Below, one piece after another: positions 24,520-32,077 of a stretch of DNA of 64,000 bases. A program made the position numbers and the translations under genes. Every line of letters starts with the position of its first letter. Within the stretch, counting starts at the first letter, position 1. Below the pieces are notes generated by a model. That model was not told where the DNA came from. It ran no database searches and saw only the letters and a program-made list of their open reading frames with translations. Source of the DNA: Actinophytocola oryzae (lineage in GTDB: Bacteria > Actinomycetota > Actinomycetes > Mycobacteriales > Pseudonocardiaceae); contig NZ_SOCP01000018.1 of NCBI RefSeq assembly GCF_004364325.1, forward strand, positions 1 to 64,000, in the 5' to 3' direction.

Positions 24520-25289
24520 TCGAAGATCGGCTTGCGGAGGAGTTCCGTTCGGCGGTGACCGGCGAGCCGCCACTGGGTTTCGACCCGGACGACGTGGTGA
24601 CCGAGGCCGCGCACCGACGCAGGCGCAGGTTGGCCGCCGGGGCGACCGCCTTCGCGACCGGCGGCGTGGCGTTGGCCGCCGCGGCGGTGTTCGCCACGTC
24701 CGGCATGGCCGGTTCGTCTGACGTACGGGTGGGTGCCGGGCCGTCGGGCTCGGTCGTCTCGACCACGCCGCCGGGGGAGGGCAAGCCGGCCGAGTCGATG
24801 CCGCCCTCGACGCCGCCGACCTTCCCGGGGTCGGACGAGGTGGTGGCGAACCTCGGGCAGGTGATCCCGGCGGTGCTGCACGACCGGGTGCCGGGACTGG
24901 AGTTCACCGAGCCGGACAGCGGCCCCCTGATGGTCGTCGATGGCAGGCGCGGGGTCGGCGGTGCCTATCTCGTGAGCGGCACCACACACCGGTACGTGAC
25001 GGTCTTCGTCTACCACGACAAGGACACGCTCGACCTCGTCGGCGACCCGGCGGCGAGCGGCGGCTGGGGACCGCTCCTCAGCGACACCCCCCAACAGGAC
25101 GGCTCCCACCTGCGGGTCTACGGCCTCGGCGGAGGCGACAGCCAGGGTCTGACGGTCCTGCACCTGCGCACCGACGGCGTGATCGTGCAGGCCGACACCA
25201 CGGCGAAGCCCGAGCCGGGACAGAACGGCCTCGCCGTGAGCCAGGAGGTGCTGACCGCCGTCGCCACGGACCCCCGGTTGACGTTCTGA
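24516..25289 (+). CDS. Single-pass membrane protein, likely anti-sigma-like partner
   Basis: 257 residues. A short acidic cytosolic N-terminus (MIEDRLAEEFRSAV) and Arg-rich stop (HRRRRRL) precede one membrane helix at about 38-58, then a Pro/Ser linker and an extracytoplasmic domain of about 160 residues with alternating beta strands. The layout matches proteins co-encoded with SigE-type factors. The cytosolic part is only 35 residues, with no zinc-binding HxxxCxxC, so it is not a classic ZAS anti-sigma factor. Translation is coupled to the sigma gene by ATGA overlap. Confidence 0.7.
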   Translation: MIEDRLAEEFRSAVTGEPPLGFDPDDVVTEAAHRRRRRLAAGATAFATGGVALAAAAVFATSGMAGSSDVRVGAGPSGSVVSTTPPGEGKPAESMPPSTPPTFPGSDEVVANLGQVIPAVLHDRVPGLEFTEPDSGPLMVVDGRRGVGGAYLVSGTTHRYVTVFVYHDKDTLDLVGDPAASGGWGPLLSDTPQQDGSHLRVYGLGGGDSQGLTVLHLRTDGVIVQADTTAKPEPGQNGLAVSQEVLTAVATDPRLTF

Positions 25290-25429
25290 CACGACGGGCG
25301 GCCGGGCTCCGGCTCGGCCGCCCGGCTGTGCCGAAGGGACGGCAGCACTCCCGGCCGCCGGGGCAAATTCCGTTGACGGGTGGGCGGGGCGCGGTCATGA
25401 TTGTCCTCGTTGAACTGACCAAAGGGGAA

Positions 25430-25540
25430 ATGATGACCGGCCGAAAGCGTCAGCGAGCGAGGTGGTGCCCCGCCGCCATGCCGCTTGCCGGCCGTGAACA
25501 GGCCAAACTGTGGTCCATCGACGAGGGCTCCCCGCCGTGA
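25430..25540 (+). CDS. 36-codon leader ORF overlapping the second conserved hairpin
   Basis: AAAGGGGAA precedes tandem ATGs at 25430/25433. The peptide starts MMTGRKRQRARWCPAAM and ends SIDEGSPP, with TGA inside the first stem of the element at 25526. It is basic and Trp-containing. It corresponds to the 11-codon ORF at 21290 (shared ATGRCCGGC start and G-S/L-P-rich end), which may have lost its middle. Leader-peptide function is inference. Confidence 0.45.
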   Translation: MMTGRKRQRARWCPAAMPLAGREQAKLWSIDEGSPP

Positions 25541-25605
25541 CGTGGTGATGTCACGACCAGGAGCCGCCCCTCGGGAAACCGATCAGGGCGGTTTCTTTTG
25601 TTTGT
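25526..25605 (+). promoter_or_regulatory. Conserved double-hairpin element, copy 2
   Basis: GGCTCC pairs with GGAGCC around an inner perfect stem CGTGAC/GTCACG. A GCCGCCC/GGGCGGT stem with CGGGAAACCG inside is followed by TTTCTTTTGTTT. It matches copy 1 at 21312 in both stems and in the conserved TGACGNGGTGATG core. Here it lies 15 bases before the interrupted tRNA-Lys-like RNA. The T tract suggests an intrinsic terminator or attenuator. Confidence 0.68.
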
Positions 25606-25620
25606 TCACGAATTACCCAT

Positions 25621-25748
25621 GGGTCGTTAGCTCAATGGGTAGAGCAGCCGGCTGAACTAGTGCGCCCGCTTTCCGCTCACGCGGACATGGGTGCGCTTCC
25701 TTCTTCTACCGGACCGGCAGGTTCGGGGTTCGAGTCCCCGGCGACCCA
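25621..25748 (+). ncRNA. tRNA-Lys-like RNA with a structured insert in the anticodon arm, copy 2
   Basis: Acceptor GGGTCGT (25621-25627) pairs with GCGACCC (25741-25747), then A and CC. The D arm is GCTC...GAGC, the T arm CGGGG-TTCGAGT-CCCCG, and a five-pair anticodon stem GCCGG/CCGGC is intact. Between its strands lie about 62 bases instead of 7. They contain GCGCCC pairing with GGGtGCGC, an inner hairpin CCGC-TCAC-GCGG, and the motif CATGGGTGCGCTTCCTTCTTC. If the loop read CTGAA+GA after removal of the insert it would decode Phe, but that junction is speculative. It lies 24 bp before the SCO0854-like gene. Confidence 0.65.
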
Positions 25749-25772
25749 CCAGATGACGGAAAGGGGAGACCC

Positions 25773-27102
25773 GTGCTCGAGAAGTTGATCATCCAGAAGA
25801 CGCTGCGCGTGCCGGCGAGCGCGGGCGCCCACGGCGACGGCACGGCGGTGGCCCGGCAGCTCGACGCGGCTCTGCTCGGCGTCGGCTTCTCCGCCTCGCG
25901 GGCCCTGCTCGACCACGTCGGCGGCCTGGCGACGGGTCCGGCCATGGACCTCGCCGCCACGGTCGTGGCCTCGGTTCGCGAGCTGGTCGGTGACCACGTC
26001 CAGCACAACGCCTACTTCGTCGGCTTCCCGGACGGCGTGCCCGACACCGTCGAGTTCTGGGTCGAGCGGCTGCGTGCCGCCGTGCTCACCGGTGACGCGA
26101 CCGACGCCCAGCTGCGCGATGCGGTCACCTCCGGCGGGATCGACCTGCTCAGCCTCCCCGGCTACGGCACTTACCAGCACACCTACGCCGACCTCCTGGC
26201 CGCGCACGACGACCTCGTCGCCTCGGCGGGTGACCGGCTGACCGTGCTCCACCTCGGCGACACCGTCGAGGCGGAGGCGGCGCGTCTCTACCTGTCCATG
26301 GCGGGCAGTGTGACGCCGCTCGGCGAGGCCGACCTGGCGATCCTCAGCGAGCTCGCGGTGTCCTGTGTGGACGACGAGCAGCCCGCTGAGATCCCGGTGC
26401 GGGAGAACCGTGCCGTGCTCAACGGGGTTCGGCTGGTCCTCGGCCGGCCTCTCGTCGCGGTCGACACCACGACCGACGTACTGCGCCTGGCCTGCCAGGT
26501 CTCCGGCGGCGACGTCTCTCTCGCCACGCCGACGCGGTTGCGTGCACTCCGGCGACGTCACCGACGCACGCGAGGGCGCGACCGAGTTCATCGACGTGCC
26601 GCTCGCCGGCATGGGGCAGTACGTGGTGCCGCAGGTCCACGTCTACGCGGGCGAGTCGTTCGACGAGGTCGCGGAGTCGATGTTCGGGTACCAGACCCGT
26701 GGGCGCGACCAGGGCGGCGCGCCGTTCGACGCGCGGACCGTGCGGTCACGCTCGAGGCTGCACGGCCAGGGCCGGGTGGCGCTACCGGTGGTGTTCGCCA
26801 GGGGCGAGCACGGTTGGCAGGCGGTGTGGCTGCACCTGTACCTGCGGGGCACGCCGGCGTTCAACCGGGTGGAAGGCAACACGTTCACCACGGCCCACCG
26901 CGTGCGGGCACTGGTGGAGCGGCGGTACCTGACCATGTCCTACCTCGTCGGCCTGTGGCGCACGCGGACCGAGGTGACGATCTGGGACGGTCGAGCACTC
27001 GACGGGCCGGTGACGTTCGTCGGTGTCGACGCGCCTCGCGAGCTGCCCGACGGATCGGACGTGTATACATTGGACCGGCTCGGCGAGCTGATCCCGGCGT
27101 GA
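25773..27102 (+). pseudogene. MXAN_6230/SCO0854-like protein, internally deleted with frame change
   Basis: The first frame (25773 to about 26550) holds the N-terminal part: MLEKLIIQKTLRVP, LVGDHVQHNAYFVGFPDGVP, then SGGDVSLATPTRL. A second frame resumes at about 26550 with VHSGDVTDAREGATEFID, VPQVHVYAGESFDEVAESMF, RVALPVVFARGEHGWQAVW and RVEGNTFTTAHRV to the stop at 27102. As I recall the family, full-length members carry several hundred residues between these parts, including a RING-type Cys cluster in the first half, which is absent here. A deletion that also shifted the frame explains the data. The recalled family name comes from memory. Function of intact members is unknown. Confidence 0.6.
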
Positions 27103-27187
27103 TCGTGGCCAGTGGGGCCATGGGAGGGCTTCCTTCTTCCAGGAACACAACCCCTTAGCACTCCCGCTTTCCCCGCTGGCCACGGTC
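27101..27187 (+). ncRNA. 87-nt stem-closed RNA sharing a motif with the interrupted tRNAs
   Basis: Bases 27101-27117 pair with 27171-27187 over 17 pairs with two G-U. The 53-base interior has CATGGGAGGGCTTCCTTCTTCC and later CACTCCCGCTTTCC, with GGGAG/CTCCC pairing inside. Both blocks also occur in the insert of the RNA at 25621, but in reverse order. It starts on the stop codon of the preceding gene and ends 13 bp before the convergent gene. A plain bidirectional terminator is the alternative. Confidence 0.5.
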
Positions 27188-27199
27188 AGAACTGCTCGG

Positions 27200-29182
27200 T
27201 CACTCGACACCCGGGAACCGGAACACGGCCTCCGGCAAGGGGTTCTCGTTCGTGGCCGGTCGCTTCCACATCTCGGCGAAGCGTCGCAGGGAGGTCGTGG
27301 CGAGCTGGTCGAGCGAGTGGCGGGTCTCGTCCACCGTGCCGTCGGCGAAGATCTCCGCGGGAGACAGCTCACGCAGCAGGAGCATGGGACGCTCGCCGTC
27401 GGTCAGCTCCAGGACCTTGAAGCGTGTCCCGGGAGGGAAGACCACCCGGTCCGCCACCGTCGCGTCAAGCGGTGCCGTCCTGCGGGCGGTCATCGACCAC
27501 ACCAGCAGGTCCGCCTCGCCCTCGCCGGGCGCGGGCGGCGCGGTCAGCATGCTGTGGAAGGCGGGCTCGGTCACGATCGTGTTGTGGCGGTAGAAGTCCC
27601 ACTGCGCCGCCGTGGGGGTCAGTGTCGCCACCGTGCCACCCCGGTGCTGCGGCAGTGCCCTCAACGCCGTCACAGCGCAGCGGGCCAGGTCCACGTACGG
27701 GCCTTTCCTGCCGTCACGCAGGGCCTTGTTCATGGTCTGGTCCGTCAGGTACAGGTGCAGCGCCAACGCGTCCTCCGGCGCGCCTGCGGCCAGCTTCGGG
27801 TGCGCCGCGACGATCTCCCGGACCGGGTCGGCCTTCGGACCGAACTCCTTCGGCCATGACTCGCGGACCCTCGCGCGGGTCTGCGTCATCCCCTCCTCGG
27901 ACAGCGGTGTACTCAGGTCCACCGGGAGGGACGTCGTGGGCACGGACTCGGTCAGCCAGTCGAACTCCTCGACCGTCGCCACGTCCGGCGGCGAGGTCGC
28001 CACGAGACGGCTCGCCAGCCTCGCGGCGTAGTCGAGCTTCCCGTGCACCTCCTGCGCGACCGTCCGCATGCGAGGCGTGTCTTCGTGCAGCAGCAGCATC
28101 GTCGCGGGGTCCACCGGGGTGGCACGCGGCTCGTCCGCGTTGGCCGGGGCCTCGGCGGGCCTGACCCACAGGCCCGCGGACACGACCTCCAGCACCACGT
28201 CCGGGGCGTACTCGTACGTGCCCGGCGCGAGCTCGCGGAGGCCGGACAGCGGGGCGCGGTACGCCGCCGGCTTCGGGACCGTGCCGTGCGGTGAGTACGT
28301 GAGCTGCTGTACGAACGCGTTCCAGCCGTGCGAGCCGTCCTCGCGGAGGAGGTGGACATCCGACCTGCCCACCGGCATGCCCGTGTAGCAGGTGATCTCC
28401 TCGTCGAGGAGGTCGGCCAGTGCCTGGCCCAGCGGGGTTCCGGAGGGGGTGGCCACCGGTCCGAAGTGGACGAACCGCACTTTCGGGTGGTCGGCGGGCG
28501 GCAGGGCCTCCCACAGCGAGACCACGTCGTCCAAGGGAAGCTCCGGGAGGTCGCGGCCGCCCAGCGCGATCGTCAACACGTCCGGCCTGCACGGGATCGA
28601 GTGCGTGATCCGGTTCCTGCCCGCGTCCAGACGGCCCCTGTCACCCTCCGGGCGCAGCCACAGGCCGGACGGCATCGGCTCCGCGGTGCTCTTCCCCGTC
28701 CCGAACCGCTCGTTGACCAGCAACGACTCCCAGGACGGGCGTGGGAAGCGCTTCGCCTCACGTGCCGGCTCGCTGCCGGGCTGGAAGCGCAGCCAGCCGG
28801 TGCCGGGGCCCGCGTCCACGAACAGGCCGCCGTTCAGGTCGCGGAACAGGATGCCCGCGGGAGCCAGCACCGTGCGGCCGAGCCTGGCGGACAGCCAGTG
28901 ACCTGCCGGCCCACCCAGCTCGCGGGACCCGTTCGTCAGCACCAGGCGCAGGCCGCGACGGCTGCGGGGCAGCGAAGTCGCGACGTACTCCCAGAACGTG
29001 CTCTCCACGGTGGTCGGCATGTCCGCCACCACGAGGTCGTTGTCCGGGTCGGCAGGCAACGCCGACGCGAGCGAGCGTGCGTCGGGGCTCATTCCGTCCG
29101 GGGCGTGCACCACCACGGCGTTGCCGACGGTGGTGACGCCGTGGTGCACGCTCCGCGGGCGGAGTTTCGTGAGCAGTGACAT
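27200..29182 (-). CDS. Large T7SS-associated protein with ART-like C-terminal domain
   Basis: 660 residues from the ATG at 29182, chosen for GGGGAGG seven bases upstream. It has no signal peptide or membrane helix. The C-terminal 150 residues (ALRALPQHRGGTVA, VTEPAFHSMLTA, LLVWSMTARRTAPLD, VFPPGTRFKVLEL, MLLLRELSP) follow the pattern of an ADP-ribosyltransferase fold. The usual catalytic Glu pair is not evident. The same region recurs at the end of the 1248-residue protein at 36908, and both share N-terminal features, so they are paralogues flanking two regulators. The role is unknown; an inactive ART-fold scaffold or immunity-like partner is possible. The gene follows the LAL regulator by 32 bp in the same direction. 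Confidence 0.6.
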   Translation of the reverse strand: MSLLTKLRPRSVHHGVTTVGNAVVVHAPDGMSPDARSLASALPADPDNDLVVADMPTTVESTFWEYVATSLPRSRRGLRLVLTNGSRELGGPAGHWLSARLGRTVLAPAGILFRDLNGGLFVDAGPGTGWLRFQPGSEPAREAKRFPRPSWESLLVNERFGTGKSTAEPMPSGLWLRPEGDRGRLDAGRNRITHSIPCRPDVLTIALGGRDLPELPLDDVVSLWEALPPADHPKVRFVHFGPVATPSGTPLGQALADLLDEEITCYTGMPVGRSDVHLLREDGSHGWNAFVQQLTYSPHGTVPKPAAYRAPLSGLRELAPGTYEYAPDVVLEVVSAGLWVRPAEAPANADEPRATPVDPATMLLLHEDTPRMRTVAQEVHGKLDYAARLASRLVATSPPDVATVEEFDWLTESVPTTSLPVDLSTPLSEEGMTQTRARVRESWPKEFGPKADPVREIVAAHPKLAAGAPEDALALHLYLTDQTMNKALRDGRKGPYVDLARCAVTALRALPQHRGGTVATLTPTAAQWDFYRHNTIVTEPAFHSMLTAPPAPGEGEADLLVWSMTARRTAPLDATVADRVVFPPGTRFKVLELTDGERPMLLLRELSPAEIFADGTVDETRHSLDQLATTSLRRFAEMWKRPATNENPLPEAVFRFPGVE

Positions 29183-29214
29183 CGGCCTCCCCTTCCGATC
29201 CGGTCTCATGGTGG

Positions 29215-31830
29215 CTAGGAGTTCTCCGACGCGGACCGGTACTCGCCGTTGAGCATCGCCGTCGACAGCTCGATCCGGGAGCGGTAGCCGGTTCTGACGA
29301 ACAGGCGCGACAGGCGGCCCTCGACGCTCTTGTCGCTGGTCCGCAGGGCCGCGGCCAGCTGCTTGTTGCTCAGGCCGCCCGCCGCCAGCATCGCCAGCAG
29401 GCGTTCGTTCTCCGCGACCGTCTCCTTGCGGCCGGGGACCGGCACGCCGTGGTCACGCATCACGTTGCGCGACCACGCCCGGTACAGCACCGCGTCCAGC
29501 GTGCCGAGCAGCCCGTACGCCTCGGCGAGCAGCCTCGGGTCGGCGCCGCCGTGCCTGACCAGGCGGTCCAGCACGATCGCCTGCTCGAGCGGCTGCGCAC
29601 GCTCCCGAACCAGCCGCTCGCACTCCCGGGCCGCCTCGTGGTCCTTGTCGACCGTCGCGCGGGCCAGCAGGGTCAGCATCGTCGCGCGACTGGTCTGACA
29701 CAGGCGTTCCAACGCGGCGAGGCCCTGTTCGGCCTCGGCGCGGTCGCCGCGTTCCAGTGCCAGGTCGACGAGCTCGCTCCACACGACGTCCATGCCGACC
29801 GCGAGACCGGACTCGGTCACGCAGCGCCGCAGCCGGGCGCTCGCGCCGTCGTCGTCGCCGAACGCGCGGTCCACCTGTGCGTCGGCGAGGTCCAGCAGGT
29901 GCGCGAGCGTGGGCGGGGTGGCACGCGCGGTGTCGAGCAGCTGCCGTGCCGTGGCCAGCTCGCCCCGGGCGACGAGCACCGACACCGTGCTCGCGTACAT
30001 GCCTGCCGAGCGGGTCTCCGCGCAGGCGATGCTCCTGCGGGCGAGGTCGACGGCCGCCTCCGCGTCGCCGCGTGCCGCCGCCAGCATCGACCGGCAGTAC
30101 AGCGGTAGCTCCTCGGCGGCCAGCCCTTCCTCGGCGAGCAACCGCTCCGCCCGGTGCGTGTCGCCGGTGACGAGCAGCGCCGAGACGTGGCTGTCGACCT
30201 GGTCGAGCAGGTGCCGTCGCGACGAGCGCAGCGGCCAGTCGCGCCGGCCCGCGAGGCTGCGCTCGAACCGTTCCGGCGAGCCGGTCCACAGCTCGGCCAT
30301 CGTCGCGGTCAGCCCGCCGAGCATGGCCGAGGTCGGGTTTCCCTCGTCCCACCCGGACTCGCGCAGCAGGTCACGTGCCTCCCGCCAGCGGTCCAGCCAC
30401 CCGCAGGCCAGTGCGTGCGTGACGGTCGAGCGACCGGCCCAGTGGCCCTGTCCCGCCACCACCTCGCCGAGCGCCTCACGGTTGCCCGCGGCGCCGAGCG
30501 CCGCGGTCGCCATCGCGGCCACCTCCTGCGTGGTGTCCGGCGACAGCTGGTCGGCGTGGTCCTCGAGCAGCCGCAGCGCGCCGTGCAGGCACTGGTCGTG
30601 GTCCCCGAGCACGAAGCAGGTGGCCGTGTGCATGAGCAGGACCCGTGCGCGTTGGCGTTGGTCGCAGGCGAGCTCGGTCGCGGCGGCGAGCCAGCGCAGC
30701 GCGCACTCGGGCCGGTCGTCCCGCACGGCCGCCGCCCGGTGCAACAGCTCGCGAAGGGCACGTTCGGTGTCGACCAGCGCACCCGCGTCGGCGATGCGGT
30801 CGGCGAGGTAGTCCTGGTCGTCGCACACCGCCGTGTTCGTCCAGACCGCCGTCACCACCGCGGCCGACAGTGCCCGGCGCTCGAACGGGCCGAGGCACGC
30901 GAACAGCGCGGCGCCGACCAACGGCACGACGAACCGCCACGAGCGGCCCCGGTGCACGACACCGGCGTCGGCCAGCCGGTCCAGCAACGCCTGTGCGTCC
31001 GGTTCCTCGACGCGCAGGACCTCGGCGAGCAGCGTGGGCACCTCGGTGCCGAGCGGGGCGAGCACGGCCATCGCCTTCGCAGCAGCCCAGCAGTCCGCGC
31101 CGAGGTCGCGGACGGCCTCGACGAGCTGGTTGTCCGCCGGCGGCACGACCGGGGTGCCCGGCCGCACCAGGTAGGCCCTGCGGTCCACGACCTGCACGGA
31201 CCCGTTGCGCAGCAACGCCTCCACCGTGTCCCGGACGGCGGCGGGCAGGCCACGGCTCAGCTCGCGCACCCGCCGGGTGAGCGCGGGCTCCGGCGACGCG
31301 GTGAGCATCGTCGTCACCTCGCGGGCGACCGCGCGGTGGGTGGCGGGCACGAGCCGGAACTGGTCGACGAGGTCAGCGGCCCGCAGGTCACGCAGCACCG
31401 CGGCCATACGCGGGGTCGGTGGGGTGGAACGGAAGGCGCAGACGCACCGCGTCCTGCCGCGGACCAGCGCGTGCAGCACGGCGAGCGAGTCGGGGTCGAG
31501 CCACTGGGCGTCGTCGATGAGCAGGACGGTGTTGGGGGTGGCGATCATCGTGGCGACGCGCCGCGCGAGCTCGGGGTTGTCGGCGGCACCCTGCACCGGG
31601 CCGAACGGCGCCCCGGCCTGGTCGGGTGCCGGCAGCCGCACGGCGTGCTCGCCGGGGGCGAACCGGATCGGCAGCAGGTCGCCCCTGGCGGTGGCGCGGC
31701 TCGCCGTCACGCGGCAGCCCTTGCGCAGCAACAGGTCGCTGAGCTGCGCGAGCAGGGTCGTCTTGCCGATGCCCTCGGCGCCGGTGACCAGGACGAGCGG
31801 CCGTCTCGCCGCGACGATCTCGTCCAGCAT
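29215..31830 (-). CDS. LAL-type LuxR-family ATPase regulator
   Basis: 871 residues. Walker A GAEGIGKTTL near residue 20 and Walker B-like TVLLIDDAQWLD mark the STAND ATPase. A long helical TPR-like middle follows. The C-terminal LuxR helix-turn-helix is NERLLAMLAAGGLSNKQLAA and SDKSVEGRLSRLFVRTGYRS. LAL proteins bind ATP and activate transcription of adjacent genes. It is co-directional with the ART-like gene and divergent from a second LAL gene, so the two may oppose or amplify each other at the T7SS locus. Confidence 0.88.
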   Translation of the reverse strand: MLDEIVAARRPLVLVTGAEGIGKTTLLAQLSDLLLRKGCRVTASRATARGDLLPIRFAPGEHAVRLPAPDQAGAPFGPVQGAADNPELARRVATMIATPNTVLLIDDAQWLDPDSLAVLHALVRGRTRCVCAFRSTPPTPRMAAVLRDLRAADLVDQFRLVPATHRAVAREVTTMLTASPEPALTRRVRELSRGLPAAVRDTVEALLRNGSVQVVDRRAYLVRPGTPVVPPADNQLVEAVRDLGADCWAAAKAMAVLAPLGTEVPTLLAEVLRVEEPDAQALLDRLADAGVVHRGRSWRFVVPLVGAALFACLGPFERRALSAAVVTAVWTNTAVCDDQDYLADRIADAGALVDTERALRELLHRAAAVRDDRPECALRWLAAATELACDQRQRARVLLMHTATCFVLGDHDQCLHGALRLLEDHADQLSPDTTQEVAAMATAALGAAGNREALGEVVAGQGHWAGRSTVTHALACGWLDRWREARDLLRESGWDEGNPTSAMLGGLTATMAELWTGSPERFERSLAGRRDWPLRSSRRHLLDQVDSHVSALLVTGDTHRAERLLAEEGLAAEELPLYCRSMLAAARGDAEAAVDLARRSIACAETRSAGMYASTVSVLVARGELATARQLLDTARATPPTLAHLLDLADAQVDRAFGDDDGASARLRRCVTESGLAVGMDVVWSELVDLALERGDRAEAEQGLAALERLCQTSRATMLTLLARATVDKDHEAARECERLVRERAQPLEQAIVLDRLVRHGGADPRLLAEAYGLLGTLDAVLYRAWSRNVMRDHGVPVPGRKETVAENERLLAMLAAGGLSNKQLAAALRTSDKSVEGRLSRLFVRTGYRSRIELSTAMLNGEYRSASENS

Positions 31831-31900
31831 GCCGTGACCACCCCCGATGGTTGAACCAATCCCTACCGAGAACCACGCGCCGGGCGACGCCGAAGGTTCA

Positions 31901-31961
31901 GGTGGGGGATAGCCCTACCCGCGGCGGGGGACAGCCCCCGCGAACACGCAGGGCTACCACC
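31901..31961. promoter_or_regulatory. Dyad with nested hairpin between two divergent LAL genes
   Basis: TAGCCCT (31910-31916) and AGGGCTA (31950-31956) are inverted copies extended by GGTGG...CCACC. Between them GCGGGGG-ACAG-CCCCCGC forms a perfect hairpin. A shared operator for the two regulators is a reasonable guess. Confidence 0.4.
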
Positions 31962-32077
31962 CATGCACTGGGGGGACAGACCCAACGACACAGCCGCCTA
32001 TCCCGACAACGCTAGCCCACGGAAAACCAAGTGTTCCCAACTCAACCGCAGAGTGTGTGGAGGCGAGGGATCCCGCG

